A stretch of DNA of 58,945 nt from an uncultured Bacteroidota bacterium (GTDB lineage: Bacteria > Bacteroidota > Bacteroidia > Flavobacteriales > Flavobacteriaceae), in the NCBI GenBank assembly GCA_902511755.1, contig CABXGL010000002.1:65973-124917 (forward strand), read 5' to 3'. The translations under genes and the position numbers were made by a program. Positions 37,643 through 45,166 of the stretch are shown here, piece after piece. The notes under the pieces were generated by a model, which was given only the letters and a program-made list of their open reading frames with translations, was not told the DNA's origin and did no database searches. Each line of letters starts with the position of its first letter. Position 1 is the first letter of the stretch.

Positions 37643-37688
37643 ACTATAGGCATATCTTCTTCTTTTAAAATTATTGTAAATTGTAGGT
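37640..37688 (+). repeat. Repeat A, copy 2 (type 2 tail)
   Basis: TAAACTATAGGCATATCTTC, one base off the core, then TTCTTTTAAAATTATTG and a tail TAAATTGTAGGT running into ATG 37689. The leading TAA is the stop codon of the DUF4846 gene. The tail differs from type 1 and matches copies 3 and 6. Confidence 0.85.
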
Positions 37689-39620
37689 ATGAAAACAGGA
37701 TTATATATAGTTATAATTTTCTTTTTATTTATTCTTGTTACTTTCATACATATTTTTTTCTATAATTTCTTTTTATTTCCAGAATATAATTATTACGATA
37801 CTTTACCTATGTGGGAGATGCACTTATTAAACTTATTCATTGCGTTTGTGTTGGCTCATATTTACAAAAATAAATCCTTGTATTTTAACCTTAAAAGCTC
37901 AAAGGGTTCTTCAAATAAATTTTTTACTAATAATGACAATATTGACCTTGATAACAAAAGCAGAGAAAGAAAAGAAAGGATAGAACGAATAAAAAAAGAT
38001 TCCAAAAAAGTTAAAAAAGAACAAACTGAAGTGAAAGAACCAACCACTTCATATCAAACTCCCGTAAAAGAAAAGCTAATTCCGAAACCTGAAATTGAAA
38101 CTACAGGACCAAAACCTACAACAAAAGAAGATTTGCCGCTAGCAAAAGATGAGTCTGAGGGGTCAAAAAATAAAATTCTGAAAGTTAATTACACTTCTTC
38201 TAAATTGGAACAAAAGAATGTATATCCAATTTTTAGATACCCAGAACAAAACACTGTTGTCAGGTCTTATCGAGTTGGAGATGAAAAACGAAGAGGTTTT
38301 AAAGAAGAAGTATTTCAAAATGTGATTCAAGAAGTTTTTGGTAATAATTTTATTGTTTTAGGAGAACTTAGAATTAACACAGGAAAAAATACTAGACCAT
38401 ATGAACCCGATATTGCACTAATTGGGAAAAAAAACAAAAGTATATGTGTAGATATAGAAATTGATGAGCCATACGCATCAATAACCAGAGAACCAACTCA
38501 CTGTATGGGCTGGGATACACAAAGAGATATCTGGTTTATTGATAGAGGCTGGACAGTTATAAGATTTTCAGAATACCAGGTACATATGTTTGAAGAGGAG
38601 TGTTTAAAGTTTATAGCAGATGTGATTAATTCAATTTCAAAATCCTTAAGTGTCCCAGAAAAATTAGTCCACACGCAGACTGTTGATACAGAAAAACTTT
38701 GGGATATCCTCCAAGCTCAGAAATGGGAAAAAGAAAAATACCGAAAAGAATATTTAGGTCACGAATTTAAAATTAAACCTGAAAAAAGAGAACCTATTGA
38801 GCGTGGTTTAAATGAAAAAGAAAAGGAAGAAGAAAAACTAGTAAAACGAACACCTATAGGTATTGAGGACAAAAGACAATCAATTGGATTCAATTTAATT
38901 AATAAACATCCAAGAGATAAGAGGATTAAGTTTTATCCTGAACCACATAGCTATACCATTGATGCATCACCAGCCCCATCAGTAAGTAATGTAATTTCAA
39001 AGTTCTTTCCTGAATTTGACTCTTACGGAAAAGCAGCAACGTTAAGTCCCAGTAATCCACTTTTTGGTTTATCAGCTGAAGAAATTGTTGAAACTTGGCA
39101 TAAAAGTGGTAAAGACGCTAGGGACAAAGGAACATTTTTACACGAGCAAATAGAGAAATACTATTTAGGAGAAAAATATGAAGAAACTGAAGAATTTCAT
39201 TTGTTTAATAAGTTCGTTTCTGAACATAAAGACATTAAACCCTATAGAAGCGAATGGCGAGTTTTTGATGAAGAATATCACATTGCTGGAACGATTGACC
39301 TAATATCAAAGAATAGTATTGGTTATGATATATATGATTGGAAAAGAAGTAAGAAAGTAGTTGATATATATAGTGGTAAACCAATAACAGTTGACACTTG
39401 GGGTAAAGTAGGTATTGGAAAGCTAAAAGATATTGATGACACTAGCTACAATAAATATTGTTTTCAACAGAGTTTGTATAAATTTATTTTAGAGAAAAAT
39501 TACAATTTAAAAATATCGAGAATGTTTTTAGTTGTTCTATGTCCTGAATACGATAATTATTACAAAGTTGAAGTACCTTATTGGAAGGACTGGGCTGAAT
39601 ATATTTTAAGGACGTTATAA
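37689..39620 (+). CDS. Membrane-anchored protein with two PD-(D/E)XK-like nuclease regions
   Basis: 643 aa. Two membrane helices (about residues 4-26 and 40-58) are followed by a charged linker to about residue 170. Region 1 (about 185-325) contains EEVFQNVIQEVFG, YEPDIALI and VDIEIDEPY, a pattern of E, D and ExE typical of restriction-endonuclease-like (DUF559-type) folds. Region 2 (about 415-640) contains DKGTFLHEQIEKYYLG, HIAGTIDLISK and YDIYDWKRSKK, like AddB/Cas4/RecB nucleases (H, D, DWK). A nuclease tethered to the membrane with two active-site candidates suggests a defence role; this is inference. It sits alone between repeat A2 and a 32-codon repeat-B mini-gene. Confidence 0.65.
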   Translation: MKTGLYIVIIFFLFILVTFIHIFFYNFFLFPEYNYYDTLPMWEMHLLNLFIAFVLAHIYKNKSLYFNLKSSKGSSNKFFTNNDNIDLDNKSRERKERIERIKKDSKKVKKEQTEVKEPTTSYQTPVKEKLIPKPEIETTGPKPTTKEDLPLAKDESEGSKNKILKVNYTSSKLEQKNVYPIFRYPEQNTVVRSYRVGDEKRRGFKEEVFQNVIQEVFGNNFIVLGELRINTGKNTRPYEPDIALIGKKNKSICVDIEIDEPYASITREPTHCMGWDTQRDIWFIDRGWTVIRFSEYQVHMFEEECLKFIADVINSISKSLSVPEKLVHTQTVDTEKLWDILQAQKWEKEKYRKEYLGHEFKIKPEKREPIERGLNEKEKEEEKLVKRTPIGIEDKRQSIGFNLINKHPRDKRIKFYPEPHSYTIDASPAPSVSNVISKFFPEFDSYGKAATLSPSNPLFGLSAEEIVETWHKSGKDARDKGTFLHEQIEKYYLGEKYEETEEFHLFNKFVSEHKDIKPYRSEWRVFDEEYHIAGTIDLISKNSIGYDIYDWKRSKKVVDIYSGKPITVDTWGKVGIGKLKDIDDTSYNKYCFQQSLYKFILEKNYNLKISRMFLVVLCPEYDNYYKVEVPYWKDWAEYILRTL

Positions 39621-39634
39621 AAAAACCTTGATAA

Positions 39635-39733
39635 ATGAAAAAACTAATTCTACTATTACTGTTTATTCCACTTGTTTTTTCTTGTTCAGGTAGTGATGAT
39701 GAAAATGGAGTTTCTTTAAGAATTGTTATTTAA
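39635..39733 (+). CDS. 32-aa lipoprotein-like peptide from repeat B
   Basis: A full repeat B reads MKKLILLLLFIPLVFSCSGS with a lipobox (VFSC), followed by only about a dozen residues before the stop. It may be a real small lipopeptide or a cassette whose cargo was lost. I favour a truncated remnant. Confidence 0.4.
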   Translation: MKKLILLLLFIPLVFSCSGSDDENGVSLRIVI

Positions 39734-39745
39734 CCTCGTTTATTA

Positions 39746-39973
39746 ATGGATATTTTATTTTTAATAAGGGCAATAATTTTTTTTGTTGCTGGCTTAGTTA
39801 CCATTATTTTTCCTACAGAACTTAATAATTTTAAGAATCGTTACATAATTCCTTTATTAATTAGATTAGGGTTTAAAATAAAGGTAAAAAATGAAATAAA
39901 AAGTTATTATCAATTGGGAATTGTTTTTATTATGATTTCAGTTATTCTCTTTATTGTTTCAATTAAACCATAG
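39746..39973 (+). CDS. Small membrane protein, unknown
   Basis: 75 aa with two hydrophobic helices (about residues 2-22 and 53-71). Its TAG stop lies inside repeat A copy 3 (CCATAG). No family recognised. Confidence 0.55.
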   Translation: MDILFLIRAIIFFVAGLVTIIFPTELNNFKNRYIIPLLIRLGFKIKVKNEIKSYYQLGIVFIMISVILFIVSIKP

Positions 39974-40005
39974 GGATATCTTCTTTTTTTAATATTATTG
40001 TAAAT
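39964..40005 (+). repeat. Repeat A, copy 3 (type 2 tail)
   Basis: TAAACCATAGGGATATCTTC, then a T run and AATATTATTGTAAAT. The stop of the upstream ORF is the TAG at 39971-39973 inside the repeat. Two substitutions relative to the core; the start of the next gene is 22 bp after the tail. Confidence 0.8.
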
Positions 40006-40027
40006 ATTAATCTTAAAACTTATAATT

Positions 40028-40411
40028 ATGAAAATTAAAACAGGATGTATTGGCTTTCACGTAGCCTTTGTAGTACCTAATAATGATACTGCAAGAATGG
40101 AATCTTTTTTAGAAACACACGAAAAATTTATGAGAGAAACTCATCATATTGATGGTGATGTTGAGCCGATAATATTGTGTTATGCTGTACTAAAATCACC
40201 AGAATTAAATAATCCATTAGATCCCGAAAGTGGTGAGACAGGAAATACGCTCTATGGTATAACAGAAATTTATAATGGTCCTGAAGGAGCTGGAGCACAT
40301 ATGAATTTAGGTCAGCAGAGAGAATCAATGTTTTCAGAATTAGTTGCACTTACTAATGAATATTGTGTTTGTGGAATTTTAGGAGCTCCAATTATAAGAG
40401 CGATGGGATAA
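40028..40411 (+). CDS. Small cytoplasmic protein, possibly ABM-like
   Basis: 127 aa, no signal peptide. A Cys near the N-terminus (KTGCIGFHVAF), and YGITEIYNGPEGAGAHMN near residue 85 with flanking hydrophobic strands, recall antibiotic-biosynthesis-monooxygenase-type dimeric barrels. The family is uncertain. Its stop TAA shares a base with the ATG of the following 24-aa ORF. Confidence 0.45.
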   Translation: MKIKTGCIGFHVAFVVPNNDTARMESFLETHEKFMRETHHIDGDVEPIILCYAVLKSPELNNPLDPESGETGNTLYGITEIYNGPEGAGAHMNLGQQRESMFSELVALTNEYCVCGILGAPIIRAMG

Positions 40412-40485
40412 TGAAAGTTTTTAGAGAGATTCTGAAAGGATTACTAATTTTTGTTATTGAAATACAAATTTTAAAAAAGAATTAA
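40411..40485 (+). CDS. 24-aa ORF, unknown
   Basis: MKVFREILKGLLIFVIEIQI start with one hydrophobic stretch. It is supported only by its one-base overlap with the previous stop and by the 2-bp gap before the next repeat-B gene. It could be a membrane micro-protein or chance. Confidence 0.3.
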   Translation: MKVFREILKGLLIFVIEIQILKKN

Positions 40486-40487
40486 TT

Positions 40488-41090
40488 ATGAAAAAACTAA
40501 TTCTACTATTACTATTTATTCCACTTGTTTCTTTTGGTCAGGATGAATTAAAATATTTCAATAAGGGTAAAAAAAGTTTTGAAAAAGAAAATTATGATAA
40601 AGCAGCTGCTTATTTAATTAATGCTTTGGAGTTAAACCCAAGTTATGTAGATGCTCATTTTTATACAGGGTTATTAAACACTAAATTAAAAAAGTATGAT
40701 AAGGCAATTACAAATTACAATAAGGTATTAGAATTAGACTTATATAATGAACTTGCTTATTTAAATAGAGGAAGAATTAATTATATTCTTAAAAATAAAA
40801 AAGCTGCACAATCAGATTTTAAAAATGCTATTGAAATTGATTCTAAATTTATTGAGGCTTATAATGGTTTAGTATTAGTAAGTGAAAGTTTAAAAGATTA
40901 TGATACTGGGATTTTAGCTATTACTAAATTAATTGAATTCAATCCAAATTTTAGAAATTATTTTCGTAGAGGATTGATAAAATATAGAATGGGAGATAAA
41001 GTTGGAGCTTGTAAAGACGCTAACAAGTCTAAAAAACTCAATCCAAATTTTTCATTAGTCAATCAATTGATTAAAAACAGTTGTAACTAA
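40488..41090 (+). CDS. Secreted TPR protein
   Basis: 200 aa with the repeat-B signal (MKKLILLLLFIPLVSFGQ, cleaved after GQ). Four to five tetratricopeptide repeats cover nearly all of the mature protein (for example KAAAYLINALELNPSYVDAH and KAITNYNKVLELD). Its stop TAA opens repeat A copy 4. Probably a periplasmic protein-protein interaction module; partner unknown. Confidence 0.75.
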   Translation: MKKLILLLLFIPLVSFGQDELKYFNKGKKSFEKENYDKAAAYLINALELNPSYVDAHFYTGLLNTKLKKYDKAITNYNKVLELDLYNELAYLNRGRINYILKNKKAAQSDFKNAIEIDSKFIEAYNGLVLVSESLKDYDTGILAITKLIEFNPNFRNYFRRGLIKYRMGDKVGACKDANKSKKLNPNFSLVNQLIKNSCN

Positions 41091-41179
41091 ACCATAGGCA
41101 TATCTTCTTCTTTTAATTCAGGAACTTCTAATCCACGTAAGTAGGTTAATAAGGTTTAGATAATTCTTATATTTAGGTT
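41088..41179 (+). repeat. Repeat A, copy 4, with repeat C inside its tail
   Basis: Perfect core TAAACCATAGGCATATCTTC, then TTCTTTTAATTCAGG, an insertion, and repeat C (about 41135-41173) which runs into the type 1 tail TTATATTTAGGTT and GTG 41180. The leading TAA is the stop of the TPR gene. Its ends CTAAA and TTTAG can pair, and ATAGG can pair with CTTAT. Confidence 0.85.
41135..41173 (+). repeat. Repeat C, copy 1
   Basis: TTAATAAGGTTTAGATAATT and the following TTATATT are shared with 45161-45197 with a single substitution across the block. It is joined here to repeat A but stands alone at copy 2. Confidence 0.7.
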
Positions 41180-42862
41180 GTGAGAAAACTACTTCTACTA
41201 TTACTGTTTACTCCTCTTTTATCGTTTAGTCAAAATCACAATGCAGATATTATTATATACGGAGGAACATCCTCTGGGATAGCTGCTGCGATAGAATCTT
41301 CAAGATTAGGAAATGAAGTTATTCTTATAGAGCCAACAAATAGAGTTGGAGGACTCACAACAGGTGGTTTGGGGCAAACAGACATTGGCAATAAACAAGT
41401 TATTGGTGGAATTGCCTTAGAGTTTTATCAGAATATTAAAAAATATTATGAGAATCCAGATAATTGGGTTTGGCAAGAAAAATTTGAATATAAAGATATG
41501 GGCCAAACCAAATCATCTATATCTGAAGATGCAATGTGGACTTTTGAACCTTCAGCAGCTTTATTTGTTCTTAATCAAATGATAGATGATGAGAAAATAA
41601 AGGTGTTTTATAATGAAAGATTGGACAGAAAAGAAGGTGTCAAAAAAGTAGACAATAAAATAAAACATATAGTTATGGAATCTGGGATAAGATTTTCTGG
41701 CAGTGTTTTTATTGACGCATCATATGAAGGAGATCTTTTAGCATCATCTGGTGTTTCATATACAGTTGGTAGAGAATCAAATTCAAAATATGGCGAGACA
41801 CTTAATGGCAACCAACCTAATACATTAGGTAAGACATTGAAAAATAGAATATCAAAAAATAGCGCTCATCACAATTTCATTTTTGGGATTGACCCTTATG
41901 TGGTTTCAGGTGATCCTAATAGTGGTTTATTACCTTACATAAGTGAAGGTGGTGCTGGAACTGAAGGTGAAGGAGATAAAAAAATACAAGCGTATTGTTT
42001 CAGAATGACTTTGACTGATCACCCAGAAAATAGAATTCCATTTAAAAAACCAGATAATTACAACGAGCTTAATTATGAGTTATTATTTAGAAATTATGAA
42101 TCAGCAAAAGGCAATATTGAAGATATGTATTCATATGGAGACCCCTTAGTCCCTTGGATTAATTCACCAATGCCAAATAGAAAAACAGATACAAATAATC
42201 AAAAAGGATTTTCAACGGATTTTATTGGTCAAAACTGGAATTATCCTGAAGCTAGTTATGAAGAAAGAGAAAAAATTGTAGATCTTCATCGTCAATATCA
42301 ACAAGGGCTTATGTGGACTTTAGCTTATCACCCTAGAATTCCAAAAAAAGTAAGGGATAAAGTATCAATTTGGGGAACCTGTAAAGATGAGTATACAAGG
42401 GAAGATGGTTGGCAGAATCAACTTTACATCAGAGAAGCCAGACGTATGATAAGCGATTATGTAATGACTCAAAAAAATTGTGAAAGAATAGAAATTATTA
42501 ATGATCCAATTGGAATGGCTGCTTATGGAATGGATTCACATAACGTAAAAAGATATGTAAATGATTTAGGGTTTGTTGAAAATGAGGGAAATGTTGAAGC
42601 ATATGTTGAAAAACCTTTTCCAATTAGTTATAGATCAATTATTCCAAAGAAGAATGAATGTGAAAACTTAGTTGTTCCTGTTTGCTTAAGTGCTTCACAC
42701 ATAGCATTTGGATCGATAAGAATGGAGCCTGTTTTTATGGTTCTTGGACAAAGTTCTGCTATAATTGCCAGCCTTGCAATTGAAAAAAAGATTTCCGTTC
42801 AAGATTTAAATTACAATAAATTAAAGTCTATTTTAATTGATAAAGGACAAATTCTTGAGTAA
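41180..42862 (+). CDS. Secreted FAD-dependent oxidoreductase (FAD_oxidored family)
   Basis: 560 aa, GTG start in a diverged repeat B (MRKLLLLLLFTPLLSFSQ). The FAD-binding Rossmann fold reads ADIIIYGGTSSGIAAAIESS then RVGGLTTGGLGQTD, with a later VFIDASYEGDLLASSG and C-terminal ASHIAFGSIRMEPVFMVLGQ. This matches the family of secreted FAD proteins often found with polysaccharide or xanthan-lyase loci, of unknown exact substrate. A repeat-B orphan begins right after the stop. Confidence 0.8.
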   Translation: MRKLLLLLLFTPLLSFSQNHNADIIIYGGTSSGIAAAIESSRLGNEVILIEPTNRVGGLTTGGLGQTDIGNKQVIGGIALEFYQNIKKYYENPDNWVWQEKFEYKDMGQTKSSISEDAMWTFEPSAALFVLNQMIDDEKIKVFYNERLDRKEGVKKVDNKIKHIVMESGIRFSGSVFIDASYEGDLLASSGVSYTVGRESNSKYGETLNGNQPNTLGKTLKNRISKNSAHHNFIFGIDPYVVSGDPNSGLLPYISEGGAGTEGEGDKKIQAYCFRMTLTDHPENRIPFKKPDNYNELNYELLFRNYESAKGNIEDMYSYGDPLVPWINSPMPNRKTDTNNQKGFSTDFIGQNWNYPEASYEEREKIVDLHRQYQQGLMWTLAYHPRIPKKVRDKVSIWGTCKDEYTREDGWQNQLYIREARRMISDYVMTQKNCERIEIINDPIGMAAYGMDSHNVKRYVNDLGFVENEGNVEAYVEKPFPISYRSIIPKKNECENLVVPVCLSASHIAFGSIRMEPVFMVLGQSSAIIASLAIEKKISVQDLNYNKLKSILIDKGQILE

Positions 42863-42919
42863 ATGGGTACTGAAAAACTCCTCCAACTATTACTGTTTAT
42901 TCCACTTTATATTTATTAA
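42863..42919 (+). repeat. Orphan repeat B (non-coding remnant)
   Basis: Contains the repeat-B core CTATTACTGTTTATTCCACT preceded by GAAAAACTCCTCC. Its frame (MGTEKLLQLLLFIPLYIY) stops after 18 residues. Since no gene follows in frame, the nucleotide core is kept without a protein to select it. Confidence 0.75.
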
Positions 42920-42958
42920 TTCTTTATTATATTAGATAAAAACAAATAATTAATACTA

Positions 42959-43450
42959 ATGAAAAATATTTTTTACACACTATTTTTAAGTTTATTAATG
43001 TTCAGCTGCTCAACAACTGAGAAAAAATCAGAAAACCAGCAGGGTGTTATTGAAAAAAATGATGCAAAATCTCTAGTTATGGACGCATTTAATAAAGCTT
43101 ATTTAGATAATGATATGACTGGTCAGGATGGGATTTTTACAGAAAATGCAGCTGCTAAAGTAAATGGTCAAGAGATGCCTCCTGCTGAAATGATTGAAGC
43201 ATTTATGGGCGGAAGAGAGTTTTATAGTGATATAAAGAACATCAATCCATCTACTTCTACATTTATTTATGACGATGGCGCTATTTATACAAATACTTGG
43301 TTCACTTGGGAGGGGACAAGTAAATCAACTGGCGTAACAGTAAGTAATCCAGTTCACGCTTATTTTAAGTGGGAAGGAGACAAAGTTTCAAGCGTAGGTT
43401 ATATTTTTGATTCTGCAGAATATGTAGCTAATATGAGTAATGAAAATTAA
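42959..43450 (+). CDS. NTF2/SnoaL-like lipoprotein
   Basis: 163 aa. Lipobox LMFSC (Cys17). The mature domain (about residues 45-155) has the NTF2/SnoaL pattern: a helical start (DAFNKAYLDNDMTGQDGIF), then NTWFTWEG and NPVHAYFKWEGDKVSSVGYIF strands. It resembles the proteins at 51539 and 52954 outside the array. Its TAA stop opens repeat A copy 5. Function unknown. Confidence 0.7.
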   Translation: MKNIFYTLFLSLLMFSCSTTEKKSENQQGVIEKNDAKSLVMDAFNKAYLDNDMTGQDGIFTENAAAKVNGQEMPPAEMIEAFMGGREFYSDIKNINPSTSTFIYDDGAIYTNTWFTWEGTSKSTGVTVSNPVHAYFKWEGDKVSSVGYIFDSAEYVANMSNEN

Positions 43451-43481
43451 ACCATAGGCATATCTTCTTCTTTTAATTCAG
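43448..43481 (+). repeat. Repeat A, copy 5 (tail missing)
   Basis: Perfect core TAAACCATAGGCATATCTTC plus TTCTTTTAATTCAG, then sequence that is unrelated to either tail. The leading TAA is the stop of the NTF2-like gene. Confidence 0.85.
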
Positions 43482-43530
43482 CGTTAAGCCTCATTTTCAT
43501 CAGAAAATATTTATTATCTATTTTAGTATT

Positions 43531-43653
43531 ATGTGGGAAAGACTTAAAAAAGCTGGTTTTTTTGTTTCCGTTGGTGCTATTCTTTTTTTTATTTTAAAAA
43601 TCATTCTTAAAAGTGGATATTTAGCAGGCACTATCTATAGGTGGTTTGATTAA
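43531..43653 (+). CDS. 40-aa single-helix membrane protein
   Basis: MWERLKKAGFFVSVGAILFF start, hydrophobic helix, then a short polar tail. It is encoded between repeat A5 and another tiny gene. Unrecognised. Confidence 0.4.
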   Translation: MWERLKKAGFFVSVGAILFFILKIILKSGYLAGTIYRWFD

Positions 43654-43696
43654 TGCAGTTACTGTGAGGTTAAAAGAATTAATTAACTTTATAGTT

Positions 43697-43834
43697 ATGG
43701 ATCCTGGAGGTTTTCACAATCATGAGTTTCATCATAATGATGGTGATGGTAAGAAACTCACAAAAAAACAAGCTAAGTATATATTAATTGGTGTTTTATG
43801 CATATTATTAATATTGATTGTTTTAGCTATTTAA
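43697..43834 (+). CDS. 45-aa His-rich membrane protein
   Basis: Start chosen at ATG 43697 (MDPGGFHNHEFHHNDGDGKK); an upstream TTG overlaps the preceding ORF. The N-terminal part has four His and three Asp/Glu in 16 residues, a possible metal-binding patch, and the rest is a membrane helix (about residues 26-45). The stop abuts the next ATG. Confidence 0.5.
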   Translation: MDPGGFHNHEFHHNDGDGKKLTKKQAKYILIGVLCILLILIVLAI

Positions 43835-44284
43835 ATGAAAAAACTACTTCTACTATTACTGTTTATTCCACTTGTTTCTTTTGGGCAAGATTTAGAAAAA
43901 TTAAAATTAAAATCTGTTGTTAAAACTTTTTTTGAAGGGTTTCATAATAAAGATTCATTAGTAATAGCTTCTGTTATTGATAAGTCATTTGATTTAAATT
44001 CTACTTCATTTAAAGAAGATGATGGAGTATTAAGAAATATAAATAGAGATAATTTTATATCTGCTATTATTTCTAGACCTGATAGTCCTGTTTGGAAAGA
44101 AAAATTACTTTCTTTTGATGTCAAAATTGATGGACCTCTTGCGAATGTCTGGGTTAAATATGAATTTTGGTTGGATGATAAACTAAGTCACTGTGGAGTA
44201 AACTCAATTCACTTATTAAAAAAGAAATCGGGTTGGAAAATTTTTAATATTACTGATTCGAGAAGGCTAAATTGTAATAATTAA
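43835..44284 (+). CDS. Secreted NTF2-like (DUF4440/SnoaL-type) protein
   Basis: 149 aa with a perfect repeat B (MKKLLLLLLFIPLVSFGQ; cleaved after GQ). The mature part has the NTF2 plan: helix VVKTFFEGFHNKDSLVIASV, then VKIDGPLANVWVKYEFWLDD and a closing KKSGWKIFNITDSRR. It starts at the base after the previous stop and its TAA stop opens repeat A copy 6. Function unknown. Confidence 0.72.
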   Translation: MKKLLLLLLFIPLVSFGQDLEKLKLKSVVKTFFEGFHNKDSLVIASVIDKSFDLNSTSFKEDDGVLRNINRDNFISAIISRPDSPVWKEKLLSFDVKIDGPLANVWVKYEFWLDDKLSHCGVNSIHLLKKKSGWKIFNITDSRRLNCNN

Positions 44285-44329
44285 ACCATAGGCATATCTT
44301 CTTCTTCTTTTAAAATTATTGTAAATTGT
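44282..44329 (+). repeat. Repeat A, copy 6 (type 2 tail, with one extra TTC)
   Basis: TAAACCATAGGCATATCTTC, one additional TTC unit, TTTTAAAATTATTG and TAAATTGT. The TAA is the stop of the preceding gene. The 3-bp insertion matches an added Glu codon on the minus-strand reading (see findings). Confidence 0.85.
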
Positions 44330-44343
44330 ATAAAAATAATCTT

Positions 44344-44628
44344 ATGAATAAATATTTAATTAAAAGAGAAATTCCAAATGCTTCTCAAATACCAAGCGAA
44401 CAACTAGATGAAATAGGTCAAGGGTCTGAATCAGTTTTAACTGCAATGAGAAATGAAGGAAAGAAAATTGAACAAGAGGTAAGTTATGTTACTGGAAACA
44501 ATGTTTTTTGTGTTTATAATGCAGATTCAGAGGAAACTATAAAAGAACACGGTGAACGCGCTGGAGTTCCTGTAAATGAAATAACCTTAGTGCCAAATGT
44601 TTTAAAACATAACACTAATAAAGGCTAA
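44344..44628 (+). CDS. DUF4242 family protein
   Basis: 94 aa from ATG 44344 (MNKYLIKREIPNASQIPSEQ). The pattern KYLIKREIPNA, a central SYVTGNNVFCVYNADSEE and EHGERAGVPVNEI fits the DUF4242/SCO4226 family of small dimeric proteins, one of which binds nickel. An upstream TTG at 44326 lies in the repeat tail and is not needed. Single gene between repeats A6 and A7, a clean one-gene cassette. Confidence 0.78.
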   Translation: MNKYLIKREIPNASQIPSEQLDEIGQGSESVLTAMRNEGKKIEQEVSYVTGNNVFCVYNADSEETIKEHGERAGVPVNEITLVPNVLKHNTNKG

Positions 44629-44678
44629 ACCATAGGCATATCTTGTTCTTTTAATTCAGTAATTCTTATATTTAGATT
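44626..44678 (+). repeat. Repeat A, copy 7 (type 1 tail)
   Basis: TAAACCATAGGCATATCTTG (last base differs), TTCTTTTAATTCAG and tail AATTCTTATATTTAGATT into GTG 44679. The TAA is the DUF4242 stop. Confidence 0.85.
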
Positions 44679-45128
44679 GTGAGAAAATTAATAATTACTC
44701 TGGCTATTCTGTTTACTTTATTTGTTGTTCTTGGTATAATTTTTTCTTCTGAAGAAATCAAAGAAAAGACCAAAAAAAGTATTATTGAACAATCTGAAAA
44801 AGTCCCAGATATTACAAAAAAAGCTTTGAAATTTATAGAACCTATAAAGGAAGAAATAGAAATTTTAAATTTTAAATCTTTATCAGAAAAGAAAGTAGGT
44901 TTAAGGTCTCAAAACAGGGCAATTCAAAAAATATTATTAATAACCCTAGAAGGAAATCCATCTAAAGATCTTATGAAAAATACAGCTATTAGCATCTGGG
45001 AACAAAACTTACATTATAATGAATTTACAATATTAATGTATCTAGAAGGAATGGATATAACTGCCAGTGCTTATTGTGTTGTTGAGTTTAATAAACAAGG
45101 AATTACAGACTTTATTGTATTTAATTAA
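44679..45128 (+). CDS. Membrane-anchored protein, unknown
   Basis: 149 aa with GTG start (MRKLIITLAILFTLFVVLG), one N-terminal membrane helix, a charged helix and a mixed globular part. The start is a strongly diverged repeat B. No family recognised. Confidence 0.55.
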   Translation: MRKLIITLAILFTLFVVLGIIFSSEEIKEKTKKSIIEQSEKVPDITKKALKFIEPIKEEIEILNFKSLSEKKVGLRSQNRAIQKILLITLEGNPSKDLMKNTAISIWEQNLHYNEFTILMYLEGMDITASAYCVVEFNKQGITDFIVFN

Positions 45129-45130
45129 TT

Positions 45131-45166
45131 ATGAAAAAAGTAATTCTAATAATACCTAAAACGTAG
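45131..45166 (+). repeat. Repeat B remnant
   Basis: ATGAAAAAAGTAATTCTAAT then a frame that stops after 11 codons. A truncated signal start directly ahead of repeat C copy 2. Confidence 0.6.

Noticed and set aside
42863-42919. An 18-residue gene at the orphan repeat B
   Set aside because: It is a bare signal-peptide fragment with an altered first few codons and no mature part; treated as a remnant.
34403-44678. Repeat A as ordinary integron attC sites
   Set aside because: The inverse-core and core motifs (RYYYAAC, GTTRRRY) are not present, only some copies can pair at the ends, and no integron integrase is in the window. The comparison is kept only as an analogy.
34403-44678. Repeat A as intrinsic terminators
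   Set aside because: The copies lack a GC-rich hairpin followed by a T run; the true terminators in this window (12081, 31679, 52054) look different.
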